From assembly GCF_009193215.1 (NCBI RefSeq), contig NZ_VYVA01000005.1:124001-188000 (forward strand): 64,000 nt of DNA, given 5' to 3'. The DNA is from Flavicella marina (GTDB taxonomy: Bacteria > Bacteroidota > Bacteroidia > Flavobacteriales > Flavobacteriaceae). Position numbers and translations under genes: made by a program. The notes beneath the pieces are model-generated. The model was not told the origin of the DNA and searched no databases. It was given only the letters and a program-made list of their open reading frames with translations. Below, piece by piece: positions 52,736 to 61,013 of this stretch (position 1 is the first letter of the stretch; each line of letters starts with the position of its first letter).

Positions 52736-53050
52736 ATGAATGAAGAACAAAAACAAAAAGAAGGTCAATTAAATATTGAACTGGATGAGAAGATAGCAGA
52801 AGGAACATACTCTAACCTGGCAATTATCAATCATTCTGTGTCAGAGTTTATAGTAGATTTTATTAATGTAATGCCCGGAACACCTAAGGCAAAAGTAAAA
52901 TCTAGAATTATTTTAACTCCTGAACATGCAAAAAGATTGACGAAAGCATTAGCGGATAATATAAAAAGATTTGAAGCAGCTAATGGAAAAATCAACGAGC
53001 CTGAGGAAACACCAATACCCATGAATTTTGGTCCTACAGGGCAAGCATAA
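52736..53050 (+). CDS. DUF3467 protein
   Basis: A 104-residue protein with the DUF3467 pattern QLNIELDEKIAEGTYSNLAIINHSVSEFIVDF, then MPGTPKAKVKSRIILTPEHAKRL and the tail PIPMNFGPTGQA. The family is conserved in Bacteroidota and typically adjacent to rpoC, as here. No function is established to my knowledge. Its own terminator follows. Confidence 0.9.
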   Translation: MNEEQKQKEGQLNIELDEKIAEGTYSNLAIINHSVSEFIVDFINVMPGTPKAKVKSRIILTPEHAKRLTKALADNIKRFEAANGKINEPEETPIPMNFGPTGQA

Positions 53051-53069
53051 AGAATTAGAACAAATAAAG

Positions 53070-53104
53070 AGCCTAACAACTGTTGTATTGTTAGGCTTTT
53101 TTTA
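53070..53104 (+). terminator. Terminator after the DUF3467 gene
   Basis: AGCCTAACAA (53070-53079) pairs with TTGTTAGGCT (53088-53097), then a T-run. Confidence 0.88.
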
Positions 53105-53150
53105 TGAATCATTAGAAACAGTTTTGAATCAATTTTACGATATTTGTACG

Positions 53151-53178
53151 TTCTCATGAAGTAATATTTCCATGAGAA
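53151..53178 (+). other. Hairpin in the ettA 5' leader
   Basis: TTCTCATG (53151-53158) and CATGAGAA (53171-53178) are a perfect 8-bp inverted repeat with a 12-base loop. It follows a near-consensus GATATTTG at 53140-53147, so it would sit at the very 5' end of the mRNA. Confidence 0.45.
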
Positions 53179-53211
53179 ATACATCAAATAAAAACTAAAA
53201 ATATTAGATAT

Positions 53212-54903
53212 ATGTCAGACGATAAAAAAGTCATTTTTTCCATGTCAGGTTTGAGTAAAACTTACCAAAGTACGGGAAAACAAGTATTAAAAAACATTCA
53301 TTTAAGTTTCTTTTATGGAGCTAAAATTGGGATCTTAGGACTGAATGGTTCGGGTAAATCATCTTTGCTTAAGATTATTGCTGGCGTTGATAAAAACTAT
53401 CAAGGTGATATCACGTTTTTACCTGGATATTCAGTTGGGTTTTTAGAGCAAGAACCTGAATTAGATGAATCGAAAACGGTTTTAGAAATTGTAAAGGAAG
53501 GTGTTGCTGATACTGTTGCTGTATTAGATGAGTATAATAAAATCAACGATCAATTTGGTCTGGAAGAAGTGTACTCTGATGCTGATAAAATGGAGCAACT
53601 GATGAATCGTCAAGCGGAATTACAAGATAAAATAGATGCTTTAGACGCTTGGGAGTTGGATACAAAACTTGAAATAGCAATGGATGCGTTGCGCACACCT
53701 GAGCCAGATAAATCTATTTCTGTATTGTCTGGAGGAGAGAAACGTAGAGTTGCTTTGTGTAGATTGTTGTTGCAACAACCGGATGTGTTGTTATTGGATG
53801 AGCCTACCAACCATTTAGATGCTGAATCTGTTCATTGGTTAGAGCATCATTTAGCGCAATACAAAGGAACAGTAATTGCTGTAACGCATGATAGATATTT
53901 CTTGGACAATATTGCAGGGTGGATTTTAGAATTGGATAGAGGAGAAGGAATCCCTTGGAAAGGAAATTACTCTTCTTGGTTAGATCAGAAGTCACAACGT
54001 ATGGCTCAGGAAGATAAAACAGCCTCGAAGCGTCAAAAAACACTTGAAAGAGAATTAGAATGGGTTCGTCAAGGGGCAAAAGGTCGTCAATCAAAATCGA
54101 AAGCACGTTTAGCGAACTATGACAAATTGATGAATCAAGATCAAAAGGCAAAAGAGGAGAAATTAGAAATCTATATACCAAACGGACCTCGTTTGGGATC
54201 AAATGTGATTGATGCCAAAGGTGTTTCAAAAGCTTTTGGTGAGAAATTGTTGTATGATAATCTAGAATTTACGTTACCTCCTAATGGTATCGTAGGGATT
54301 ATTGGACCAAACGGTGCTGGAAAATCTACCATATTTAGAATGATTATGGGAGAGGAGAATCCTGATGCTGGTGAGTTCGTGGTTGGTGAAACTGCAAAAA
54401 TAGCTTATGTAGATCAATCACATGCAGATATTGATCCTGAGCGTTCTATATGGGCGAATTTCGCTGATGAGCAGGACCAAATTATGATGGGAGGTAAAAT
54501 GGTAAACTCTCGTGCATATTTAAGCCGTTTCAATTTTAGTGGATCAGAACAAAACAAAAAAGTAAATACATTATCTGGAGGTGAGCGAAATAGATTGCAT
54601 TTGGCGATGACTCTAAAAGAAGAAGGGAATGTATTGTTGTTAGATGAGCCTACCAATGACTTAGATGTAAATACTTTAAGAGCACTTGAAGAAGGTTTGG
54701 AAAACTTCGCAGGATGTGCGGTTGTTATTTCGCATGATAGATGGTTCTTAGATAGAATATGTACACATATTTTGGCGTTTGAAGGGGAGTCTCAAGTATA
54801 TTTCTTTGAAGGTAGTTTTTCTGAATACGAAGAAAATAAGAAGAAACGATTGGGTGGTGATTTGATGCCGAAGCGTATCAAATACAAAAAGCTTATTCGA
54901 TAA
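53212..54903 (+). CDS. ettA: Energy-dependent translational throttle protein EttA
   Basis: A 563-residue ABC-F protein. Walker A sites are GLNGSGKSS (near 44) and GPNGAGKST (near 366); signatures are LSGGEKRRVAL and LSGGERNRLHL. The arginine-rich linker (ERELEWVRQGAKGRQSKSKARL) and the C-terminal FFEGSFSEYEENKKKRLG are typical of EttA. It binds the E site of ribosomes and gates the first elongation step by energy state. It is the second ABC-F protein in the window and clearly the EttA member. A strong terminator follows. Confidence 0.94.
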   Translation: MSDDKKVIFSMSGLSKTYQSTGKQVLKNIHLSFFYGAKIGILGLNGSGKSSLLKIIAGVDKNYQGDITFLPGYSVGFLEQEPELDESKTVLEIVKEGVADTVAVLDEYNKINDQFGLEEVYSDADKMEQLMNRQAELQDKIDALDAWELDTKLEIAMDALRTPEPDKSISVLSGGEKRRVALCRLLLQQPDVLLLDEPTNHLDAESVHWLEHHLAQYKGTVIAVTHDRYFLDNIAGWILELDRGEGIPWKGNYSSWLDQKSQRMAQEDKTASKRQKTLERELEWVRQGAKGRQSKSKARLANYDKLMNQDQKAKEEKLEIYIPNGPRLGSNVIDAKGVSKAFGEKLLYDNLEFTLPPNGIVGIIGPNGAGKSTIFRMIMGEENPDAGEFVVGETAKIAYVDQSHADIDPERSIWANFADEQDQIMMGGKMVNSRAYLSRFNFSGSEQNKKVNTLSGGERNRLHLAMTLKEEGNVLLLDEPTNDLDVNTLRALEEGLENFAGCAVVISHDRWFLDRICTHILAFEGESQVYFFEGSFSEYEENKKKRLGGDLMPKRIKYKKLIR

Positions 54904-54910
54904 GTATTAA

Positions 54911-54943
54911 AAAAGCCGTTACAAATTGTAACGGCTTTTTTTT
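54911..54943. terminator. Bidirectional terminator between ettA and the Crp/Fnr gene
   Basis: AAAGCCGTTACA and TGTAACGGCTTT around AAT, flanked by A- and T-runs; it serves the convergent neighbours. Confidence 0.9.
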
Positions 54944-55517
54944 ATTTACTATATAATTTTTTTCTAATCCTACTTAACTGAATAGGTGTAATTCCTAGTC
55001 GAGAAGCGATATGATATTGATTGATTAGATTGTCTATGTTTGGAATTCTTTTTTGAAGAATCAAATAACGTTCTGTCGCATTTAGTGTTAACAATTCATC
55101 ATTGGTTTTTTGTAAATGGGCATAGTGTAATTCAACGGTTCTGGTATACCACGCTGCAATTTCTTGGTTTTCTTTACATTTTTGAATTAGTGCTGTATAG
55201 TTGATTTCTAACACCTCACAGTCCGTCAGGCATTGACATGCGATTTTACTCGGTTCTCGTGTTATTAAAGCTTCAGTAGCTGCTAAGATATTATATGTGC
55301 TTATCAATGATCGAATGTATTCTACACCCTTATCTGTAACACTATAAGAACGTGCAACACCTGTTTTAATAAAGTACAATGATTCAGGGACGGTGCCTAT
55401 CTCAGTAAGAATACTTCCGGCTTTGAAAGTTTTACTTTCACACATGTCCATATAGATTTCATAAGATTCTACAGATAAGGGAGAGATCTTATTCATGAAT
55501 TCATATAACTCGTTCAT
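54942..55517 (-). CDS. Crp/Fnr-family transcriptional regulator
   Basis: A 191-residue regulator starting at the ATG at 55517 (MNELYEFMNK). A cNMP-like beta-roll (about 20-115, MCESKTFKAGSILTEIGTVPESLYFIKTG) is followed by a helix and HTH (LINQYHIASRLGITPIQLSRIRKK). It closely resembles the regulator at 26.9 kb in the C-terminal HTH. It is monocistronic. A 12-bp palindrome 27 bases before the ATG may be its operator. Signal unknown. Confidence 0.87.
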   Translation of the reverse strand: MNELYEFMNKISPLSVESYEIYMDMCESKTFKAGSILTEIGTVPESLYFIKTGVARSYSVTDKGVEYIRSLISTYNILAATEALITREPSKIACQCLTDCEVLEINYTALIQKCKENQEIAAWYTRTVELHYAHLQKTNDELLTLNATERYLILQKRIPNIDNLINQYHIASRLGITPIQLSRIRKKLYSK

Positions 55518-55543
55518 AGTTAGCAATTTGATAGTTGAAAAAA

Positions 55544-55555
55544 TAACATTTGTTA
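55544..55555. promoter_or_regulatory. 12-bp palindrome (TAACA-TT-TGTTA) upstream of the Crp/Fnr gene
   Basis: Perfect inverted repeat 27-38 bases before the ATG at 55517. Its placement suggests an operator, possibly autoregulatory. Confidence 0.35.
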
Positions 55556-55619
55556 ATTTATTAAATATATTAAAAAAATTGCAATACGAATAAAATCTGA
55601 GATTATGTTTTTATAAAAA

Positions 55620-56243
55620 TTAAGAAAGTAAGTTTTTTACTTTTTTAAGATATAAATAAGAAGCAGGACCTTCCATGAATAATAAATCTAAGATGCTTAA
55701 ATTTTGATGAAATCCATGTTTTATGTCAAACATTTGTGGGTATTCAGGTAATTTTAATTCGATTTTCTTTTTAGCATTAACGAGCTGTCTATTGTCAAGA
55801 TGGCTAGTTTCTAATAAAAATTCTGAGGTCTTAGAGTATGTTGATTCTTCTTGCAATGCTTCAGTGATAAATGCGTGTATGTCAAGATTTAAATCAATTA
55901 AAAAAGTATGTTTTTTATCGTATATGGATTTTATATCATCTTCATAATATTCAAAAAAAGGGGATGAACGATAGGCTGCTTGAAACGATTTTAAATGATT
56001 TTGATACCATAATCCAGCATCGTAATCAATTTTCACATCTCTAGAAAGTGATTTTTCTTCGTTTCGATTGTGATGAATTGGAATATTCAATAATTGCTTA
56101 CCATTTGCATTTGCTATATAACATCTGTTTCTATAGGTTTGCTTTTGAAAATTATCTTCAAATTCAAATAGAATTTCCTTTTCACCATAGATTATTGCAT
56201 ATTGTATAATCGGTGAAAAGTATGTTGGATGAACTAAAATCAT
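55620..56243 (-). CDS. WbqC-like family protein
   Basis: A 207-residue protein beginning VHPTYFSPIIQYAIIYG (WbqC signature with a short aromatic start). RNRCYIANANGKQLLNIPI follows near residue 38. The family is linked to surface-polysaccharide loci and possibly glycine-modification of sugars, but no reaction is firmly assigned in Bacteroidota. It lies 18 bases after lepB and is probably part of the lepB operon, an arrangement common in Flavobacteriaceae. Confidence 0.88.
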   Translation of the reverse strand: MILVHPTYFSPIIQYAIIYGEKEILFEFEDNFQKQTYRNRCYIANANGKQLLNIPIHHNRNEEKSLSRDVKIDYDAGLWYQNHLKSFQAAYRSSPFFEYYEDDIKSIYDKKHTFLIDLNLDIHAFITEALQEESTYSKTSEFLLETSHLDNRQLVNAKKKIELKLPEYPQMFDIKHGFHQNLSILDLLFMEGPASYLYLKKVKNLLS

Positions 56244-56261
56244 TCGAAATACAGTGCTTAT

Positions 56262-57902
56262 TTACGATTTTCTTTTTTTGTATTCTTTGTATCCTAAATA
56301 AATTGCTAATATTATTAGAAAGTGATAAAAGTAAGACTTCGTAGGTCCTTCTAAATTAACGGTTGTGAACAATCGATCCCAGCGAACTTTGTTAAGAATC
56401 CCATCTCCATAGGTGTTCCAACTAAACCAAACGAATACAGGCTTTCCTACAACATGATCAAAAGGAACATATCCCCAATATCTTGAGTCTTCAGAGTTGT
56501 GTCTGTTGTCTCCCATCATCCAATAATAATTTTGTTTGAATGTATAAGATGTTGTTTTTACACCATTGATAAATATATCTGTTCCTTCGACTTTTAACGT
56601 ATTGTGTTCGTAGTCTTTGATTATTTTCTTGTAAAAAGGTAGAGAGTTAAGATCGAGCGCTACTGTTTTACCTTCTTCCGGAATATAGATAGGTCCCATA
56701 TTGTCGCGATTCCACTTTAACTCAATTGATGGGAATACAGCTTCTGCTTCTCCTTTTGCAGCTATGTTTCTAGTTACACTTTTAATTTGTTTATTTTTCT
56801 TAAGTTTTGAAGCGTTTTTCTCATCAAGATTCAAAACATATTTTCTGTTTTTTATGTAATCTTTTCCAAATCTATCAAATAATTGTTTTTCATAGAATAA
56901 AGGCAATTCATAGTCTTGATATGCGGTTTTAGCCTCTCCAGGACGCACGTGATAGGTGTTGTAAATCATGTTATCACTCATTGATTTACCATCCGTATCG
57001 ACAGTATAATAGAATTGAGGTTTTGCTCTTTCAGGAAGTATTGATCTTTCACCATTGATATAAATAAATCCATCCTTTATTTCTAAAGAGTCTCCTGCAA
57101 TAGCCACACAACGTTTCACGTAGTTTGATTTTTTGTCAATCGGCTTGGCATATTTTCTATCGTGTTTGAAAAACTGTCTAACAGTATCTGCGGGCCAGTT
57201 AAAAACTACGATTTCATTTCTTTTGATTTTTTGAAAACCAGGTAAACGAAAATAGGGTAATTGAAATTTGTTTAAGAACGAGTTTTTATTTGTAGCATCA
57301 TCGTCATAAACATATGACTTAGTCTTGATAATTGGTAATGTATCATGTACCATCGGTGCAGCAATCACAGAAGTAGGTGTTTTTGCCCCGTAGTGAAACT
57401 TACTCACAAATAAGAAATCTCCAACCAATAAAGATTTCTCTAATGATGAAGTTGGTATGGTATAAGGCTGCATGATGTAGGTATGCACCATCGTAGCAGC
57501 TACAATTGCAAAAAGTATAGAACTTACCCATTCGCCCACTTCTGATTTTGGTTGTAAGCTTCTGTTTTCAATGTAGGAAACATCGGTAGCATAATTGATA
57601 TAATATGCATAGAACCCTAAAGAAAAAATACTTAATGCGGTGTCAAGGCTAGAGTTTTTACCAAAACTTCGAGCAGTTTCTACCCAAATTACAGGTAGCA
57701 TGATTAAGTTGATAACAGGTACAAAAAGCAAAATAACCCACCATTTCGGGCGGTTGATAATTTGCATTAAAACGATTGCATTGTAAACAGGAACAATGGC
57801 TTCCCATGATTTTCTACCTGCTTTTTGGTATAATTTCCAAGTCCCTAAAAAGTGAATTCCTTGAATAACAAGTAAAACCAAGAACCATTCTGTAAGTGTC
57901 AT
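56262..57902 (-). CDS. lepB: Signal peptidase I (large Bacteroidota form)
   Basis: A 546-residue serine protease that removes signal peptides at the inner membrane. An N-terminal hydrophobic region holds several helices (about 5-110, including a DUF5684-like start) before the catalytic part. Ser153 in IPTSSLEKSLLVGDF is the expected nucleophile and Lys263 in YVKRCVAIAGDSLEI the general base. GDNRHNSEDSRYWGYVP closes the fold. A large insertion (about 300-440) lies between the base and the final motif. One transmembrane helix ends the protein. It is far longer than the 300-residue E. coli enzyme but normal for this phylum. Confidence 0.93.
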   Translation of the reverse strand: MTLTEWFLVLLVIQGIHFLGTWKLYQKAGRKSWEAIVPVYNAIVLMQIINRPKWWVILLFVPVINLIMLPVIWVETARSFGKNSSLDTALSIFSLGFYAYYINYATDVSYIENRSLQPKSEVGEWVSSILFAIVAATMVHTYIMQPYTIPTSSLEKSLLVGDFLFVSKFHYGAKTPTSVIAAPMVHDTLPIIKTKSYVYDDDATNKNSFLNKFQLPYFRLPGFQKIKRNEIVVFNWPADTVRQFFKHDRKYAKPIDKKSNYVKRCVAIAGDSLEIKDGFIYINGERSILPERAKPQFYYTVDTDGKSMSDNMIYNTYHVRPGEAKTAYQDYELPLFYEKQLFDRFGKDYIKNRKYVLNLDEKNASKLKKNKQIKSVTRNIAAKGEAEAVFPSIELKWNRDNMGPIYIPEEGKTVALDLNSLPFYKKIIKDYEHNTLKVEGTDIFINGVKTTSYTFKQNYYWMMGDNRHNSEDSRYWGYVPFDHVVGKPVFVWFSWNTYGDGILNKVRWDRLFTTVNLEGPTKSYFYHFLIILAIYLGYKEYKKRKS

Positions 57903-57960
57903 AAACTATTATTTTTTTCAAATATGTTCAAATCTATCAATCAATTGCGTTAGGAGTATG

Positions 57961-58662
57961 TTAAATTCCTAATACGTCTTTCATAGAAAAAACTCCTTTT
58001 TTTCCGATAATCCATTCTGCAGCAACGACCGCACCTAAAGCAAATCCTTGACGGTTGTGTGCAGTATGTTTGATGTCTATTCTATCTACAACTGAATCGT
58101 ATGAAATAGAATGAGTACCAGGAACTTCAGGACTTCTAATAGCAGAAATTGGGATACTATTTTCTTCGGTAGCATTGTCCAATTCCCATTTTGTGTTTTG
58201 CGTGTTCTCGATTATTCCTTCTGCCAATGTGATTGCCGTTCCGCTTGGTTCATCAAGTTTTTGTTTGTGGTGAATTTCTTCCATTGTAACATTGTACTGG
58301 TCTAAATTTCCCATCATTTTTGCAAGCTGTTTGTTCAATTCAAAGAAAATATTGACTCCTAAACTATAATTAGATGAATAAATAAATGCCCCTTCTGTTT
58401 CAGAAGCTAATTGTTTCATTTCTTCAAATTGATCTAGCCACCCTGTAGTTCCTGAAACGATAGGTACATTGTTATTTAAACAATTGCTGATATTTGAAAC
58501 GGCTGAGTTTGGAATACTAAAATCAATAGCAACATCAGCTATTGAGATGTCATATGCTGGACTATCTTTGTCGATTGTTAAAACTATTTCATGTCCTCGG
58601 TCAATAGCAATCTTTTCGATTGTTTGTCCCATTTTTCCGTATCCTAATAATGCTATTTTCAT
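57961..58662 (-). CDS. dapB: 4-hydroxy-tetrahydrodipicolinate reductase
   Basis: DapB reduces dihydrodipicolinate with NAD(P)H in the lysine/diaminopimelate pathway. The 233-residue protein starts MKIALLGYGKMGQTIEKIA (Rossmann motif). VSGTTGWLDQF, YSSNYSLGVNIFFEL and HHKQKLDEPSGTAITLAEG follow, the last with the catalytic His-His and the substrate Lys. I use the ATG at 58662; a long upstream reading to 58779 overlaps DUF5683 coding and lacks conservation. It belongs to the parA-parB-DUF5683-dapB-lepB-wbqC line. Confidence 0.95.
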   Translation of the reverse strand: MKIALLGYGKMGQTIEKIAIDRGHEIVLTIDKDSPAYDISIADVAIDFSIPNSAVSNISNCLNNNVPIVSGTTGWLDQFEEMKQLASETEGAFIYSSNYSLGVNIFFELNKQLAKMMGNLDQYNVTMEEIHHKQKLDEPSGTAITLAEGIIENTQNTKWELDNATEENSIPISAIRSPEVPGTHSISYDSVVDRIDIKHTAHNRQGFALGAVVAAEWIIGKKGVFSMKDVLGI

Positions 58663-58663
58663 T

Positions 58664-59239
58664 TTAAAAATTATAATTAAAGGTAAGCCCAACGAAAGGT
58701 TTGTTATCGTTTGGATCACTAAATATTTGTGGGTCGAATGATATCTTATCATTGACATTAAATTGCAATAGATGCGCACTTACACTGGCATCTACGATTT
58801 GTAAAACATAAAAACCAATAAACAAAAGTAATGAAGTTTCTCGGTTTTGTTTTAATGTTTTTTGAGCACTTACAAGACCTTCTCTAGAAATCAATGTAGT
58901 TCCATCATCCAAGGTAAATTCATCTTGATAACCAGCTTCTCTTAACTTGTATGCGTTTCGATAGCGTTTGTACGAGTCATTGTTTATTGAAAAATAATAC
59001 ATGCTTGTAGCCATTGCTCCATAGACAAACGGTAGTTTCCAAGCTTGTTTGTTATATACTTGTCCCATACCAGGTAAGATAGCTGAGTAAAATGCAGCAG
59101 TAGCTGGACGTAAAGGATCATAACCTTCAGCCTTAATTACATCTTCGCTAGTAATTTGTGGAGTTGTATTCTGACCTTTTACAGAATAAAAACTAAGAAC
59201 TACAAAAGTGATAAAAGTATATGTGAATTTTTTATGCAC
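58664..59239 (-). CDS. DUF5683 exported protein
   Basis: A 191-residue exported protein. After a signal sequence (HKKFTYTFITFVVLSFYSVKG), the DUF5683 core has RPATAAFYSAILPGMGQVYNKQAWKLPFVYGAMATS (about 41-76). A second helical stretch (LLLFIGFYVLQIVDASVSAHL) follows, with a beta-strand ending in FNYNF, resembling an outer-membrane barrel C-terminus. The function is unknown. It starts directly after parB with no gap, as in many Flavobacteriaceae, and precedes dapB by 1 base. Confidence 0.88.
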   Translation of the reverse strand: MHKKFTYTFITFVVLSFYSVKGQNTTPQITSEDVIKAEGYDPLRPATAAFYSAILPGMGQVYNKQAWKLPFVYGAMATSMYYFSINNDSYKRYRNAYKLREAGYQDEFTLDDGTTLISREGLVSAQKTLKQNRETSLLLFIGFYVLQIVDASVSAHLLQFNVNDKISFDPQIFSDPNDNKPFVGLTFNYNF

Positions 59240-60112
59240 TTATTCAAGCAGTTTTTTGATTCTATTAAAATCTTCTTCAGAGTGAAAAGGAATAGAAATT
59301 TTACCTTTTCCTTTAGCATTAACTGATACCGATATTTTGTGTCCGAAAAACTCGCTAATAGTAGGGATTCCGTTTTTTACAAATGAAGGAGTAACACCAG
59401 AAGCTGTTTTTTTTGTTTTGGATGGTGCTTTTATTTCTTTTACCAATTCTTCGGTTTGTCGAACAGATAACTTGTCTTTTAGAATTTTTTCATAAACAAA
59501 CAATTGATCATCAATAGCATCAATATTTATAAGAGCTCGTCCATGTCCCATTGAAATGAATCCATCTCTCATACCTGTTTGAATGATAGGATCTAGTTTT
59601 AGCAAACGCAGGTAATTTGTAACTGTCGATCTTTTTTTTCCAACTCTGGTACTTAACTCTTCTTGAGTCAATTTAATTTCATCAACCAATCTTTGGTAGG
59701 ATAAAGCAACTTCAATAGGATCTAAGTTTTTTCGTTGGATATTTTCTACCAATGCCATTTCAAGCATTTCTTGATCGTTGGCAGTTCTTATATAGGCTGG
59801 TACGGTTTTATTTCCGATTAATTTAGAAGCACGAAAACGTCTTTCACCTGAAACCAATTGAAATGAGTTTTCATTGATTTTTCGCACCGTAATAGGTTGA
59901 ATTACTCCAAGTTCTTTAATCGAATTTGCTAGTTCTGTAAGCGCTTCTTCATTGAAATAACTTCGCGGTTGAAACGGGTTGACCTCTATTTGATCAATAC
60001 TCAATTCGATAATATTTCCTACTGATTTTTTAGATGTATCTTCAGTGGTACTTTCGTTTAATAGCGCAGATAATCCACGACCTAAAGCTTGTTTTTTGGT
60101 TGCTTTTGCCAT
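59240..60112 (-). CDS. parB: Chromosome-partitioning protein ParB (Spo0J)
   Basis: A 290-residue CTP-dependent clamp that loads at parS sites and works with ParA and SMC. It starts AKATKKQALGRGLSALLNES. The ParB/Srx domain has IEVNPFQPRSYF and the GERRFRASKLIG box (near 105-116) that binds CTP. The central HTH includes LTQEELSTRVGKKRSTVTNYLRLLKL, and a C-terminal dimerisation segment ends FNRIKKLLE. It overlaps parA by 1 base. I found no perfect parS site in the window. Confidence 0.97.
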   Translation of the reverse strand: MAKATKKQALGRGLSALLNESTTEDTSKKSVGNIIELSIDQIEVNPFQPRSYFNEEALTELANSIKELGVIQPITVRKINENSFQLVSGERRFRASKLIGNKTVPAYIRTANDQEMLEMALVENIQRKNLDPIEVALSYQRLVDEIKLTQEELSTRVGKKRSTVTNYLRLLKLDPIIQTGMRDGFISMGHGRALINIDAIDDQLFVYEKILKDKLSVRQTEELVKEIKAPSKTKKTASGVTPSFVKNGIPTISEFFGHKISVSVNAKGKGKISIPFHSEEDFNRIKKLLE

Positions 60113-60876
60113 TACGAGTTCTTTTTTAATACTTCATTTGCCAAACTAATATAGTTTTCAGCTCCTTTACTAGTAGCATCATATGCGATAATACTTTCAC
60201 CATAACTAGGTGCTTCTCCTAAACGAGTATTTCTTTGAATTACAGTTTTAAAGACCATTTCGTTAAAATGCTTTCGAACTTCTTCAACCACTTGATTAGA
60301 TAAACGCAAACGCGAATCAAACATGGTTAACAAAAGACCTTCAATATCTAAATCTGTATTGTGTATTTTTTGTACACTTTTTATCGTGTTCAACAGTTTT
60401 CCTAATCCTTCCAATGCAAAATACTCGCATTGAATTGGTATAATTACAGAATCGGCAGCTGTCAACGCATTCAATGTAATCAATCCAAGAGAAGGAGCAC
60501 AGTCAATTAAAATATAATCATAAGCATCTTTTACTTGCTCTAATGATTTTTTTAACATGTATTCTCTATCTTCTTTATCAACTAATTCAATTTCAATGGC
60601 CACAAGATCAATGTGCGCCGGTATGATATCTACATTAGGAGATGTTGTTGATTGGATAGCTTCTTCAGCTGTAATTGTGTGTTCTAAAATTTGATAAGTT
60701 CCAGCGGAAATAGTTTCAATATCAATCCCTAATCCTGAAGATGCGTTTGCTTGAGGATCAGCATCTATCAAAAGGATTTTTTTTTCTAATACCCCAAGAG
60801 AGGCGGCAAGATTCACAGTGGTAGTTGTCTTACCTACTCCACCTTTTTGGTTTGCTATTGCAATAATTTTTCCCAT
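60112..60876 (-). CDS. parA: Chromosome-partitioning ATPase ParA (Soj)
   Basis: A 254-residue deviant Walker ATPase. KGGVGKTTTTVNLAASLG is the P-loop (residues 11-28), DADPQANASSGLG is near 40, and DYILIDCAPSLG is Walker B. ATP-bound ParA covers the nucleoid and drives ParB-parS segregation. It heads a minus-strand operon parA-parB-DUF5683-dapB-lepB-wbqC, mixing segregation with envelope genes. Confidence 0.97.
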   Translation of the reverse strand: MGKIIAIANQKGGVGKTTTTVNLAASLGVLEKKILLIDADPQANASSGLGIDIETISAGTYQILEHTITAEEAIQSTTSPNVDIIPAHIDLVAIEIELVDKEDREYMLKKSLEQVKDAYDYILIDCAPSLGLITLNALTAADSVIIPIQCEYFALEGLGKLLNTIKSVQKIHNTDLDIEGLLLTMFDSRLRLSNQVVEEVRKHFNEMVFKTVIQRNTRLGEAPSYGESIIAYDATSKGAENYISLANEVLKKNS

Positions 60877-60970
60877 TGAAATCTGTAATTATAAAAATCA
60901 AAAATACGATTAATTATGAGTTAATAAAAGGTAAGATGTTAACAAACTTGTAAACTTCTTTGGTATAAAA

Positions 60971-60998
60971 AAAACCGACTGATATCGTCGGTTTTTTA
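60971..60998. terminator. Terminator of the M1 peptidase gene
   Basis: AACCGAC and GTCGGTT around a 7-base loop, flanked by A- and T-runs; it lies between the M1 gene and parA, both on the minus strand. Confidence 0.85.
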
Positions 60999-61013
60999 TA
61001 ATAATTGAAAGAA

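Noticed and set aside
57112-57127. parS-like sequence CGTTTCACGTAGTTTG inside lepB
   Set aside because: Only the left half fits TGTTNCACGTGAAACA; the right half is not palindromic. A genome-wide motif search would decide.
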